This document shows positions 1-7,188 of a stretch of 24,111 nt of DNA, piece after piece. The position numbers and the translations under genes were made by a program. The notes under the pieces were generated by a model, which saw nothing but the letters and a program-made list of their open reading frames with translations, searched no databases and was not told the DNA's origin. The DNA lies in the NCBI RefSeq assembly GCF_001405015.1, contig NZ_CYZX01000030.1:1-24111 (forward strand), given 5' to 3'. The DNA is from Clostridium disporicum (lineage in GTDB: Bacteria > Bacillota > Clostridia > Clostridiales > Clostridiaceae). Within the stretch, counting starts at the first letter, position 1. Every line of letters starts with the position of its first letter.

Positions 1-138
1 TTTTTAAATATATTGAAGGTTGGTATAACAGAAAAAGGCTACACTCTTCTATTAATTACATGACTCCAGATCAATGTGAATTATTAGCTAGAAGTGCAGC
101 ATAAAAAAGTTTGACTTTTTGTGTCCAAAATATTGACA
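1..138 (+). mobile_element. 3' end of an IS3-family insertion sequence
   Basis: The window begins inside an insertion sequence. It holds the last codons of the transposase and then a non-coding end that closes with ttgaca at 133-138. The reverse complement of that end starts TGTCAATATTTTGGACACAA, which has the TG...CA terminus usual for IS3-family elements. The left end of the element lies outside the window. The exact last base (138) is inferred from the terminus shape, not from a seen pair of inverted repeats. The element has cut into the gene that follows. Confidence 0.7.
3..104 (+). CDS. IS3-family (IS150-like) transposase OrfB, C-terminal end
   Basis: Only the last 33 residues are present; the rest lies upstream of the window. 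They contain WYNRKRLHSSINYMTP, the signature that ends the rve/DDE integrase-core domain of IS3-family OrfB transposases, and the frame closes with TAA at 102-104. The protein would catalyse cut-and-copy transposition of the element ending at about 138. Family recognition rests on this short but highly characteristic tail. The subgroup (IS150-like) is inference. Confidence 0.8.
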   Translation, partial: FKYIEGWYNRKRLHSSINYMTPDQCELLARSAA

Positions 139-533
139 TAAGACCAAAAACAAATGCAAAGAGAACACGCACCACAACATCTACCGCAAAAGCAGAGCCT
201 TTGGAATATGACTACACGGATGCCGATGTGTACCAAGAATTAAAAATCGGTCAGCTTGCCCAGAAAGTCTTGGGCAGGATGCTGTGCGATGGCTGTGCCT
301 CCGAAGAGGAAATCGCAGCAATGCAGACCGCAGAATATAGTAAACAGCAGTTTGACCTGCAATATCCACTTTTGAGGGTGGCAACCGAAACGGAAACACC
401 GCTTCATTATTATGCCAAGCCGATAGAAATTTACGGTACCCGCTATCGTATGTGTTGTGAGTGGTTTGAGAAAAAGGGTGCCAACAATGACAGGCCGTAT
501 CTCTTGAAATGGATTGAAAGTCATAAGTCGTGA
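139..533 (+). pseudogene. 5'-truncated gene of unknown function, cut by the IS3-family element
   Basis: The frame is open from the IS end to TGA at 531-533. A continuous frame from inside the IS (111) is a fortuitous fusion; the native start has been removed. The remaining 130 or so residues contain a Lys/Arg/Thr-rich linker, an acidic region (EYDYTDADVYQELKIG) and a C-terminal part with IYGTRYRMCCEWFEKKG. I do not recognise the family. Base composition is clearly GC-richer than the hsd genes downstream and matches the split gene at 559-774/4285-4731, so both probably came in together on an element from another Firmicute. The end is followed closely by the RBS of the next gene, suggesting they were co-transcribed. 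Confidence 0.55.
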
Positions 534-558
534 TTTTTTGATGGCGGAGAATTGACCT

Positions 559-774
559 ATGAGAGAAATGACATGGGATGAGTACTATGCCGGTTTTTAC
601 GACTGGTCTCTTAGCACACAGAAAAGTTATTCGTATCGCCTTTCGGATTTTGGTGACTCCGAGGAAGTCTTTGAGATCGTAAATGAGTTTGCATTTTATG
701 ATTCAAAGTTCGCTACCAGGTTCGTAGAAAAGCGCTGAATGCAGGAGTCCGATTCTCACCGGAACACATATTAG
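559..774 (+). pseudogene. 5' part of a gene split by the composite IS5 element (also frameshifted)
   Basis: Starts at ATG 559 behind ggcggag (543-549). It encodes MREMTWDEYYAGFYDWS and continues to RFVEK, where a TGA at 736-738 ends the frame. In the -1 frame the protein carries on from 729 as KALNAGVRFSPEHIL. A single missing A in the run at 728-731 explains the shift, since GAAAAAGCG would give EKAL. At 771-774 (TTAG) an IS5-family end begins. The rest of the gene is found at 4285-4731, and joining the two parts through one TTAG gives HILEMTILIDKP without a break. The function is not recognised; the reconstructed product is a small acidic protein with a hydrophobic segment near its C-terminus. 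It is dead twice over: a frameshift and an insertion. Confidence 0.6.
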
Positions 775-1220
775 GGAACCTCTGATTTAATCCGCACTAC
801 CATCGAGGCTTGAGATATGGTATAATAACACCATCAAAGCAATGGTGGTGCATGGAAATGAAGCAGGAAACATTTACCGACATCGAATACAGCTTCCGCA
901 AGAAGAAGACCAAGCGGGAAGAGTTTCTGGAAATCATGGACGAGATCATTCCCTGGGACGAGTGGGTTGGTGTCATTAAGCCCTACTATCCCACGGGGAA
1001 GCGTGGCCGTCCGCCCATGGGGATTGAGAAAATGCTGCGGATGTATCTGCTTCAGATTTGGTTCAATCTGTCCGACCCGGCCACCGAGGATGCTATCTAC
1101 GACAGCTATGCCATGCGAAAATTCACGGGCATTGATTTCATGACGGAAGCCGTTCCGGACGAAACAACGCTGTGCAATTTCCGTCATCTTCTGGAAGCAC
1201 ATGGTCTGAACAAGCTGTTT
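775..1220 (+). mobile_element. Truncated IS5-family copy (left copy), 3' part missing
   Basis: It aligns with the complete copy from its first base to 1220, where identity stops abruptly. The two copies differ in the leader (for example bases 808-818 against the same place in the other copy) and at several coding positions, so this is a related variant and not a recent duplicate. The right inverted repeat and the catalytic part of the transposase are missing, so the copy cannot supply transposase but can still provide an outer end. Confidence 0.8.
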
Positions 1221-1271
1221 AAGGAATTGTTACTGCCAATTATCAGACTGGTCATCCCCATGGTTATATAA
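852..1271 (+). pseudogene. IS5-family transposase, N-terminal 123 codons only
   Basis: Starts at ATG 852, equivalent to ATG 3149 in the complete copy, and encodes residues 1-123 of the 329-residue transposase. After 1220 the frame runs into unrelated cargo sequence and ends at TAA 1269-1271. All three catalytic acidic residues (D145, D222 and E280 in the complete copy) are absent. It has Arg at residue 51 where the complete copy has Cys (GKRGRPP against GKCGRPP). Not functional as a transposase. Confidence 0.8.
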
Positions 1272-1753
1272 GTGCTATGTATCGTGGAGAATTGGCGATC
1301 AGCAAGATACAATATGCTAAGAATGAAAGCTTATGCGAATTAAAAAATCAGGCAGAAATTTACCCTGGTGCTCTAAAGAAGAGCTTGATAAACTATTTTA
1401 TATTTGAAGCAGAGTTCTCTTTAATGTTTGTAAAAGCAAATGCGGGAGCAGAGGATAAATATTATATTGCAGGCCATGTTTTTCGTATTATTTCATGCTT
1501 AAATCAAGTACTATTTGCATGCAATAATGCTTATTGCATTAACGAAAAGAAAGCTATAAAACTGCTTGAAACTTTTGAATATAAACCTGAAAAATATGCC
1601 GAAAGGGTTAATTATATTTTTGAAGTACTCGGTCTTTCACTTTTTGAATGCTACGATATGACCGAGAAGTTTTATAAAGAAGTGAAAAAAATTGCAACGG
1701 AGATAAATAACTTTTTAAACGAGGGGAATTCAGATGAAAGAAAACAAATATGA
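1221..1753 (+). pseudogene. Nucleotidyltransferase-like protein, 5'-truncated
   Basis: The frame is open from 1223, just after the IS junction, with no start codon before ATG 1277. The residues before that ATG (TGHPHGYISAMYRGELA) read as good protein sequence that continues into the ORF, so the true gene began upstream and was cut at 1220/1221. The surviving part is mostly helical (YFIFEAEFSL, HVFRIISCLNQVLFACNNAYC, NEKKAIKLLETFEYKP). It resembles the C-terminal half of nucleotidyltransferase-fold proteins of the DUF4037/aminoglycoside-nucleotidyltransferase-like group, in which the missing N-terminal half carries the GSxxxGxxxxxSDxD site. Family assignment is from memory of this helical pattern. 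Its 3' end overlaps the methyltransferase start by 20 bases, so the two were translationally linked. Without the catalytic half it should be inactive. Confidence 0.6.
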
Positions 1754-2474
1754 TGATAATATATTTTTTCAAAAATACAGTCAAATGAGTCGCTCACAGC
1801 AGGGAGTAGCCGGTGCAGGAGAATGGGAAACATTGAGAAAGCTGCTGCCGGATTTTAAAGATAAGCGTGTGCTTGATTTAGGATGCGGCTATGGATGGCA
1901 CTGTATTTATGCGATGGAACACGGTGCTTCTTCTGTTGTAGGTGTTGATATTTCTCATAAAATGCTCGAGGTAGCCAAAGAAAAAACACATTTTCCACAG
2001 GTTGAATATAAATGCTGTGCTATAGAAGATGTGGAATTCCCAGAGGAGAGTTTTGATGTAATATTAAGTTCACTTGCGTTTCACTATGTAGCAGATTATG
2101 AGATTTTAGTAAAAAAGATATATAGAATACTGAAGTCTGGTGGTAAGCTAGTTTTTACGGTTGAACATCCTGTTTTTACTGCCTATGGAACACAAGACTG
2201 GCATTATAACGAAAAAGGAGAAATACTGCATTTTCCGGTGGATAATTATTATTATGAGGGCAAACGGACAGCTGTGTTTTTGGGAGAAAAGGTTACAAAA
2301 TATCATAGAACACTGACCACATATCTAAATACACTGCTTTCAAATGGTTTTATAATAAATCAGATTGTGGAGCCGCAGCCGCCGGAAAACATGATGGATA
2401 TTCCGGGGATGCAGGATGAAATGCGCCGTCCCATGATGCTGATTGTATCGGCCAACAAAAAAATGGATAGATAG
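1734..2474 (+). CDS. Class I SAM-dependent methyltransferase
   Basis: A 246-residue Rossmann-fold methyltransferase. Motif I is DLGCGYG at residues 48-54 (SAM binding), followed by the acidic end of strand 2 (VVGVDIS) and the motif IV region (FDVILSSLAFHYV), then LKSGGKLVFTVEHP. This order is that of the UbiE/Methyltransf_11 type of small-molecule or protein methyltransferase. The substrate cannot be told from sequence. Start ATG 1734 has GAGGGG (1721-1726) upstream and overlaps the 3' end of the nucleotidyltransferase fragment. In Gram-positive resistance clusters a nucleotidyltransferase-fold gene next to a methyltransferase like this one is a common arrangement, so the cargo may derive from such a cluster; that is inference. 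The gene looks intact. Confidence 0.85.
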   Translation: MKENKYDDNIFFQKYSQMSRSQQGVAGAGEWETLRKLLPDFKDKRVLDLGCGYGWHCIYAMEHGASSVVGVDISHKMLEVAKEKTHFPQVEYKCCAIEDVEFPEESFDVILSSLAFHYVADYEILVKKIYRILKSGGKLVFTVEHPVFTAYGTQDWHYNEKGEILHFPVDNYYYEGKRTAVFLGEKVTKYHRTLTTYLNTLLSNGFIINQIVEPQPPENMMDIPGMQDEMRRPMMLIVSANKKMDR

Positions 2475-2511
2475 AACTAAAACACCTATAAGGTATAAAT
2501 GGAGGCAATTT

Positions 2512-3006
2512 ATGTTTAAAGAAAAAATTATTATAGAGATGAAAGAAGTATTCAAAGAAATTCCTTTTGGCATAGAGCATACTCTTAAAGTTTTGAAAAA
2601 TGCAGAAGATATAATGAACGGAGAAAATATCGGAGAGGAAGAAAAAGAATTCATCAGTATTACTGCTATACTACATGATATTGGTGCGGTTGAAGCACAA
2701 AAAAAATACGGTTCTATTGATGGTGTCTATCAAGAAAAGGAAGGACCAGCAGTAGCGAAAGAAATATTAAAAAAGGTAGGCTATAACAAAAATATTGATA
2801 GAATATGCTTTATAATAGGCAACCATCATACTCCATCTAAAATTGATGGACTTGATTTTCAAATACAATGGGAAGCTGATTTGCTTGAAAATTTAACGGT
2901 TATGGATAAAGAAAAAGAACAGGAAAAGATAAAAAAGTGTATAGGTGAAAACTTTAAAACAAACACAGGAAAAAGGATAGCTTATAATCGCTTTATTTTA
3001 GATTAG
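2512..3006 (+). CDS. HD-domain phosphohydrolase-like protein
   Basis: I start this at ATG 2512, seven bases after GGAGG (2501-2505), giving 164 residues; the longer frame from 2443 overlaps the methyltransferase and lacks an RBS. The metal-binding HD-superfamily residues are all visible: H23 (IEHT), H55-D56 (ILHDIG), H105/H106 (GNHHT) and D123 (WEADLLEN). Such proteins hydrolyse phosphate ester or nucleotide bonds with a divalent metal; the substrate is unknown. It is the third gene of the cargo, 37 bases after the methyltransferase, and likely on the same transcript. Only 65 bases separate its stop from the left end of the complete IS copy. It looks intact. Confidence 0.85.
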   Translation: MFKEKIIIEMKEVFKEIPFGIEHTLKVLKNAEDIMNGENIGEEEKEFISITAILHDIGAVEAQKKYGSIDGVYQEKEGPAVAKEILKKVGYNKNIDRICFIIGNHHTPSKIDGLDFQIQWEADLLENLTVMDKEKEQEKIKKCIGENFKTNTGKRIAYNRFILD

Positions 3007-3148
3007 TAGTAGATTATTACAGTTATGTATTTTATATCGCAAAGAAAAATAGTAGTTAAGTTTAACCCTAGGGAACCTCTGATTTTATCCGCACTACCAT
3101 GCGGGTTCCGGATATGGTATAATAACACCATCAAAGCAATGGTGGTGC

Positions 3149-4138
3149 ATGGAAATGAAGCAGGAAACATTTACCGACATCGAATACAGCTTCCGCAAGA
3201 AGAAGACCAAGCGGGAAGAGTTTCTGGAAATCATGGACGAGATCATTCCCTGGGACGAGTGGGTTGGTGTCATTAAGCCCTACTATCCCACGGGGAAGTG
3301 TGGCCGTCCGCCCATGGGGATTGAGAAAATGCTGCGGATGTATCTGCTTCAGATTTGGTTTAACCTGTCCGATCCGGCTACCGAGGATGCTATCTACGAC
3401 AGCTATGCCATGCGAAAATTCACGGGCATTGATTTCATGACGGAAGCCGTTCCGGACGAAACAACGCTGTGCAATTTCCGTCATCTTCTGGAAGCACATG
3501 GTCTGAATAAGCTGTTTTTCGATGCGATTAACCGGGTTATGGTGCAGACCGGGCACATGATGAAGGGCGGCACCATTGTAGATGCAACCATCATCAATGC
3601 TCCCAGCTCCACGAAAAATGCAGCCAAAGCCCGTGACTCCGAAATGCACCAGACGAAAAAGGGGAACGAGTGGAAATTCGGGATGAAATGCCACATTGGT
3701 GTGGACGCCGGCAGCGGGTTGGTGCATACTATTACGGTCACAGCAGCGAATGCCCACGATATCACACAGGCTGTAGCGTTGATTCGTGAAGATGATGAAG
3801 TTGTATATGGGGATTCCGGCTATCTTGGAATTCAGAAGCGTCCCGAAGTAACCAGCGACGAGCACCTATCCAGCATAGACTACCGCATTAACCGCCGTCC
3901 CGGAAGGCTGCCTCATGTCTCTGACAACGCAATTGACTGGGAGAGATATATTGAGAACCGCAAGTCTTCGGTGCGCTGTAAGGTAGAGCACGCATTTCGG
4001 ATCATCAAGTGTCAGTTTGGCTACAAGAAAACGGTGTATCGCGGACTGAAGAAAAACGAGAACCGGCTGTACGCCATGTTTGCCTGTGCCAATTTATACG
4101 CCCTTGCAATCGCCGGGCGAAAACTCGCAACAACCTGA
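3149..4138 (+). CDS. IS5-family DDE transposase
   Basis: A 329-residue transposase, usual length for the IS5 family. The catalytic triad can be placed at D145 (GGTIVDATI), D222 (VYGDSGYLG) and E280 (RCKVEHAFRIIK), the last within the Y/R-K-E type C-terminal signature of this family. The N-terminal DUF772-like region (KMLRMYLLQIWFNLSDPATED) is also typical. Start ATG 3149 follows ggtggt; a TATAAT at 3118-3123 is a likely -10 in the leader. Tandem in-frame stop and hairpin follow. The protein appears complete and could mobilise both this copy and the larger composite unit, since the outer ends match. Confidence 0.92.
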   Translation: MEMKQETFTDIEYSFRKKKTKREEFLEIMDEIIPWDEWVGVIKPYYPTGKCGRPPMGIEKMLRMYLLQIWFNLSDPATEDAIYDSYAMRKFTGIDFMTEAVPDETTLCNFRHLLEAHGLNKLFFDAINRVMVQTGHMMKGGTIVDATIINAPSSTKNAAKARDSEMHQTKKGNEWKFGMKCHIGVDAGSGLVHTITVTAANAHDITQAVALIREDDEVVYGDSGYLGIQKRPEVTSDEHLSSIDYRINRRPGRLPHVSDNAIDWERYIENRKSSVRCKVEHAFRIIKCQFGYKKTVYRGLKKNENRLYAMFACANLYALAIAGRKLATT

Positions 4139-4195
4139 GATAGGGGCAGTCTGCCCTTTTGGGGACAATAGAGAAGAAAACAGAGAATTAATGGC

Positions 4196-4233
4196 TTTTT
4201 TGCGCCGAAATCGCCTTAACCAAGCGCAAAAAA
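4196..4233 (+). terminator. Hairpin inside the IS right end
   Basis: A perfect 10-bp inverted repeat, TTTTTTGCGC at 4196-4205 and GCGCAAAAAA at 4224-4233, about 60 bases after the transposase stop. The T and A runs on either side would let it end transcription on the minus strand, where TTTTTT follows the G/C stem, and weakly on the plus strand. It may shield the transposase from outside transcription. Confidence 0.55.
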
Positions 4234-4284
4234 CAGCAGTATATCGAGTGGGCACAGAATAAGGGCTATTTGTTCAGAGGTTCC

Positions 4285-4731
4285 TTAGAAATGACAATTC
4301 TGATAGATAAACCGGTGTTGAGTAAGGCGGCAGAAAGCGCAATGGGAACTTTTGACCGAGAGCAATTGGAAGAAATCCATATGCTTATCGAGGATTCTTC
4401 TTTTGATCGCATTTCACAGAAAGCAAAAATCGACATCTTTGTTGATGAGCCAGATGAGGAAGAATCAGAGCCGGAATATGAAGAACCGGAATACTATGAG
4501 CCTGCACCACGTAAGACGGGACTCGGATTTTTTGGAACCTTGATTGCGATTTTGGCCGCCTTTGGCTCTGCTGGTGGATCGAAGAAAAAAGGACACAATG
4601 ACCGCTGCAATGGTGACTGTGCCAATTGTCCACCGCACTATGGATATCGATATGGACGTTGGTACTATGGCCATGACCATGTGCATGGATGTGAGTTCGG
4701 TGGTAACAAAGGCAGCGGCAGTATGGATTAA
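4285..4731 (+). pseudogene. 3' part of the gene split by the composite IS5 element
   Basis: Read in frame from TTAG 4285-4288, it continues the 559-774 gene (LEMTILIDKP...). An apparent start at 4270 lies inside the IS end and is not real. The product region has a helical stretch (DREQLEEIHMLIEDSSFDRIS), an acidic E/P-rich linker (EEPEYYEPAP), a hydrophobic segment (GLGFFGTLIAILAAFGSAGG) that may span or anchor to a membrane, and a Cys/His/Tyr-rich tail (CNGDCANCPPHYGYRYGRW) ending near HDHVHGCEFGG. The CxxxCxxC and His residues could bind metal; this is inference. I do not recognise the family. Confidence 0.6.
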
Positions 4732-4848
4732 ACCTTTTAATTTTGCCACACCTTTTAATTATTCCAAAATCCGTACACCGCAAGGCATACATCCCACTGT
4801 GTCGCCAATCGTAGGAACGGTGAAAAACCATAACTGAATAAAGCAAAA

Positions 4849-4887
4849 AAGGGCTTCCGAAGTCAGCAGTTGACCTCGAAAGCCCTT
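4849..4887 (-). terminator. Terminator of a minus-strand gene remnant
   Basis: Inverted repeat of 17 positions (4849-4865 with 4871-4887). On the minus strand all positions pair if two G-U wobbles are allowed, and the stem is followed by TTTTTT (complement of 4845-4850 region). On the plus strand the same two positions are C-A mismatches. It therefore belongs to the minus-strand gene whose stop codon sits at 4886-4888. Confidence 0.65.
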
Positions 4888-4963
4888 ATTTTATGCCTTT
4901 TTCGGCGGTTTTGACCCCGGAGAAGGCTTTTTCTATTGTATCAAAGTCAGTAGGAACATAGAC
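4886..4963 (-). pseudogene. 3' tail of an unrecognised minus-strand gene
   Basis: On the minus strand the sequence reads RVYVPTDFDTIEKAFSGV and then KTAEKGIK, stop at 4886-4888, directly followed by the terminator at 4849-4887. The composition is that of the GC-richer foreign block. The 5' part of the gene is missing because hsdM sequence starts at about 4961. The frame stays open into the hsdM motif I region, so the junction cannot be placed to the base. A tail followed by its own terminator at the edge of a mobile block would fit an element integrase or recombinase, but no domain is visible here and I do not assign a function. Confidence 0.4.
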
Positions 4964-5875
4964 CCTGCTTGTGGTTCTGGTGGTATGTTTGTACAGTCTT
5001 TAAAGTTTGTTCAAGAACATAGTGGAAATGCTTTTGATATATCAGTATATGGTCAAGAGTCAAATCCAACAACGTGGAAATTAGCTAAGATGAATATGGC
5101 TATTAGAGGAATAGAAAATAACCTTGGAAGCAAAAATGCAGATACATTCCATGAAGACTTACATTCATCATTAAAGGCAGATTTTGTCCTTGCTAACCAT
5201 CCATTTAATCAAAGTGATTGGGGTCAACCTTTACTAGTTAATGATTCAAGATGGAAATTTGGAACACCACCAGCTAATAATGCAAACTATGGATGGATAG
5301 AGCATATGTTAGATAAACTAAGCCAAAAAGGAGGAGCAGCAGTAGTTCTTGCTAATGGTTCTTTAAGCTCTAATACTTCAAATGAAGGTGAAATAAGAAA
5401 AAGTATTTTAGAAGCGGACTTAGTAGATGCAATAGTAGCACTTCCAGATAAATTATTCTATACAACAGGTATCCCGGTTTGTATCTGGTTCTTTAATAGA
5501 GATAAAAAGAATAAAGGAGAAACTTTATTTATAGATGCTAGGAAAATGGGAACTATGGTTAACAGAAGATTAAGAGAGTTAACTGATGAAGATATTAAAG
5601 AAGTAGCTAATATATATCACGCTTATAAGAATAATGAAAATTATGAAGATAAACAAGGCTTCTGTAAGAGAGCTACTATAGATGAAATAAGAGCAAATGA
5701 TTATATCCTAACTCCAGGAAGATATGTTGGAATTGAAGAAGTAGAAGATGATGGAGAGCCATTTGAAGAGAAGATGGAAAGATTAACAAAAACCCTTTCA
5801 GAGCAGTTCAAGAAATCTAAGGAGCTTGAAGAAGAAATAAGGAAGCAACTCGGGGGAATTGGATATGAAGTTTAA
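4961..5875 (+). pseudogene. hsdM: Type I restriction-modification methyltransferase subunit HsdM, 5'-truncated
   Basis: The N6-adenine DNA methyltransferase subunit of a type I system. Homology starts exactly at the SAM-binding motif DPACGSGGM (4961-4987), so the N-terminal helical domain (roughly the first 150-200 residues of a usual 480-540) is missing. The frame is open into foreign sequence upstream, and ATG 4985 is only an internal codon. What remains is otherwise well preserved: YGQESNPTTWKLAKMNM, a catalytic motif IV region, the GWIEHMLDKL helix, VVLANGSL, and the C-terminal coiled segment (EEKMERLTKTLSEQ). Motif IV reads LANHPFNQSDW, with His where the family has Pro (NPPF). Codon use matches hsdS and hsdR, so this is the native partner. 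Its end overlaps the hsdS start. With the N-terminus gone and NPPF altered, DNA methylation activity is very unlikely. Confidence 0.88.
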
Positions 5876-7151
5876 GGATACAGAATTAGGAAAAGTACCA
5901 AGTGGTTGGATAGTTAAGAGTGTAGAAGAATTGATTAATGAAAAAATAATTGATAAACCATTAGATGGAAATAATGGAAGTATTCATCCAACTCAAAAAG
6001 ATTTTGTGGAAAGTGGTATACCATTTGTTATGGCATCTGATATTGAGAGTGGAAGAATAAATTACAATACATGTAAATATATATCAGATGAAACTGCTAG
6101 AGGGTTAAAAAAAGGTTTTGCTAAGTGTGGGGATGTATTAATAACTCATAAAGCCTCTATAGGAAGGGTTGCTTTAGTAAAAGAAAATGAGTATCCTTTT
6201 ATTGTTTTAACGCCACAGGTAACATATTATAGAATAAATGATAGTAGTATTTTGAATAATAAATTTTTAATGTATTATTTTACATGGAATAACTTCACTG
6301 AGTTATTTACAGCATGGGCACAAGGTGGATCTACTAGAGCCTATTTAGGAATTACTGCACAACAAAAATTACCTATAGTTATTCCTAGCATTAGTGAACA
6401 AAATAAAATTTCAGATATTTTATCATCTTTAGACAAAAAAATAGAATTAAATAATGAAATGAATAAAACTTTAGAAGAAATGGCTCAAGCTTTATTTAAA
6501 AGATGGTTTGTTGATTTTGAATTTCCTAATGAAGAGGGAAAACCTTATAAATCTAGTGGTGGAGAAATGATTGAAAGTGAATTTGGAATAATACCTAAGG
6601 ATTGGAGAATTTTAAAGCTAGATGAAATCTCTGATATTACAATGGGGGTATCACCAAGTAGCAAAAGTTACAATGAAGATAAAATAGGTATTGCATTATT
6701 GAATGGAGCTTCAGACTTTGTTGGGAAATTAATAAAGTCAACTAAGTTTACTACTGAACCTAAAAAGATTTGTAAAAAAGGAGATATGGTGTTTGGTGTT
6801 AGAGCAACAATTGGAAATACAGTATTTACAGATAAGGAATATGCTTTAGGTAGAGGCGTGGCAGCTGTTTCATCACAGGAAATTATAAGTAGAGAGTTTA
6901 TTTATTTTAATCTTAATAACTCAATGGATAACTTAATAAATAGTGCAAGTGGAAGTGTATTTTTAAATTTAAAGAAGTCAGATATAACAGATTTAAAAGT
7001 ATATTTCAATGAAGAAGTTGTTAAAAAGTTTCATAATATAGCAAAGTCATTAATAGATAAAATTATTGAAAATGATATAGAAAGTGAGTTATTAAAGGAA
7101 AAAAGAGATTTGTTGTTACCAAAACTTATGAATGGAGAAATAAGGGTATAA
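5865..7151 (+). CDS. hsdS: Type I restriction-modification specificity subunit HsdS
   Basis: The target-recognition subunit that joins two HsdM in a methyltransferase and, with HsdR, forms the restriction complex. I choose ATG 5865, which has GGGGGAA (5852-5858) at good spacing; a TTG at 5859 overlaps that RBS. The 428-residue product has two target-recognition domains. The first opens with TELGKVPSGWIV and the second with SEFGIIPKDWRIL near residue 238. Each is followed by a conserved helix, SEQNKISDILSSLDKKIELN for the first and ELLKEKRDLLLPKLMNGEI for the second. This is the usual TRD1-spacer-TRD2-spacer plan, so it recognises a bipartite sequence. It overlaps hsdM by 11 bases. The gene looks intact; the recognition site cannot be read from sequence. 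Confidence 0.93.
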   Translation: MKFKDTELGKVPSGWIVKSVEELINEKIIDKPLDGNNGSIHPTQKDFVESGIPFVMASDIESGRINYNTCKYISDETARGLKKGFAKCGDVLITHKASIGRVALVKENEYPFIVLTPQVTYYRINDSSILNNKFLMYYFTWNNFTELFTAWAQGGSTRAYLGITAQQKLPIVIPSISEQNKISDILSSLDKKIELNNEMNKTLEEMAQALFKRWFVDFEFPNEEGKPYKSSGGEMIESEFGIIPKDWRILKLDEISDITMGVSPSSKSYNEDKIGIALLNGASDFVGKLIKSTKFTTEPKKICKKGDMVFGVRATIGNTVFTDKEYALGRGVAAVSSQEIISREFIYFNLNNSMDNLINSASGSVFLNLKKSDITDLKVYFNEEVVKKFHNIAKSLIDKIIENDIESELLKEKRDLLLPKLMNGEIRV

Positions 7152-7188
7152 AGATAATGTTTAATTGACTAAAGAAGGGATTGAGAAA

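Larger units (their letters stand above)
775..4284 (+). mobile_element. Composite IS5-family element with NTase-methyltransferase-HD cargo
   Basis: The outer ends are matching inverted repeats: GGAACCTCTGA at 775 and TCAGAGGTTCC ending at 4284. Both are flanked by TTAG (771-774 and 4285-4288), which fits the YTAR target duplication known for IS5-type elements. Inside are a truncated IS copy (775-1220), cargo (1221-3071) and a complete IS copy (3072-4284). The complete copy is preceded by CTAG (3068-3071), so its own two flanks do not match, while the outermost flanks do. This suggests that the whole segment moved as one unit. The alternative is that one IS inserted at TTAG first and a second copy plus cargo was added by recombination between IS copies. 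Confidence 0.7.
3072..4284 (+). mobile_element. Complete IS5-family insertion sequence, 1213 bp (right copy)
   Basis: Bounded by GGAACCTCTGA at 3072 and its inverted copy TCAGAGGTTCC ending at 4284. It contains one transposase gene and a strong hairpin (4196-4233) before the right end. The left flank is CTAG and the right flank TTAG. Both fit the YTAR target preference of IS5, but they are not identical, so this copy is not bracketed by its own target duplication. Left-end sequence is shared with the truncated copy at 775. Confidence 0.85.

Noticed and set aside
111..138. Apparent start of a 140-residue gene at 111
   Set aside because: The first nine or so codons lie inside the IS3-family right end; the real gene start has been lost, so I annotate only a truncated gene from 139.
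2340..2654. Minus-strand open frames over the methyltransferase 3' end
   Set aside because: They lie opposite two well-supported plus-strand genes, have no RBS, and have the low-complexity hydrophobic look of antisense to A-rich coding DNA.
1221..3071. Complete aminoglycoside resistance cassette between the IS copies
   Set aside because: The nucleotidyltransferase lacks its catalytic half, and neither the methyltransferase nor the HD protein has motifs that show drug modification.
3131..3865. Long 244-residue minus-strand open frame opposite the transposase
   Set aside because: It is antisense to a complete DDE transposase and appears also opposite the truncated copy; no RBS, no domain, and it is explained by the GC-richer codons of the IS.
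4385..4846. His-rich open frames on both strands around 4385-4846
   Set aside because: They are shadows of the split gene at 4285-4731 and have no RBS.
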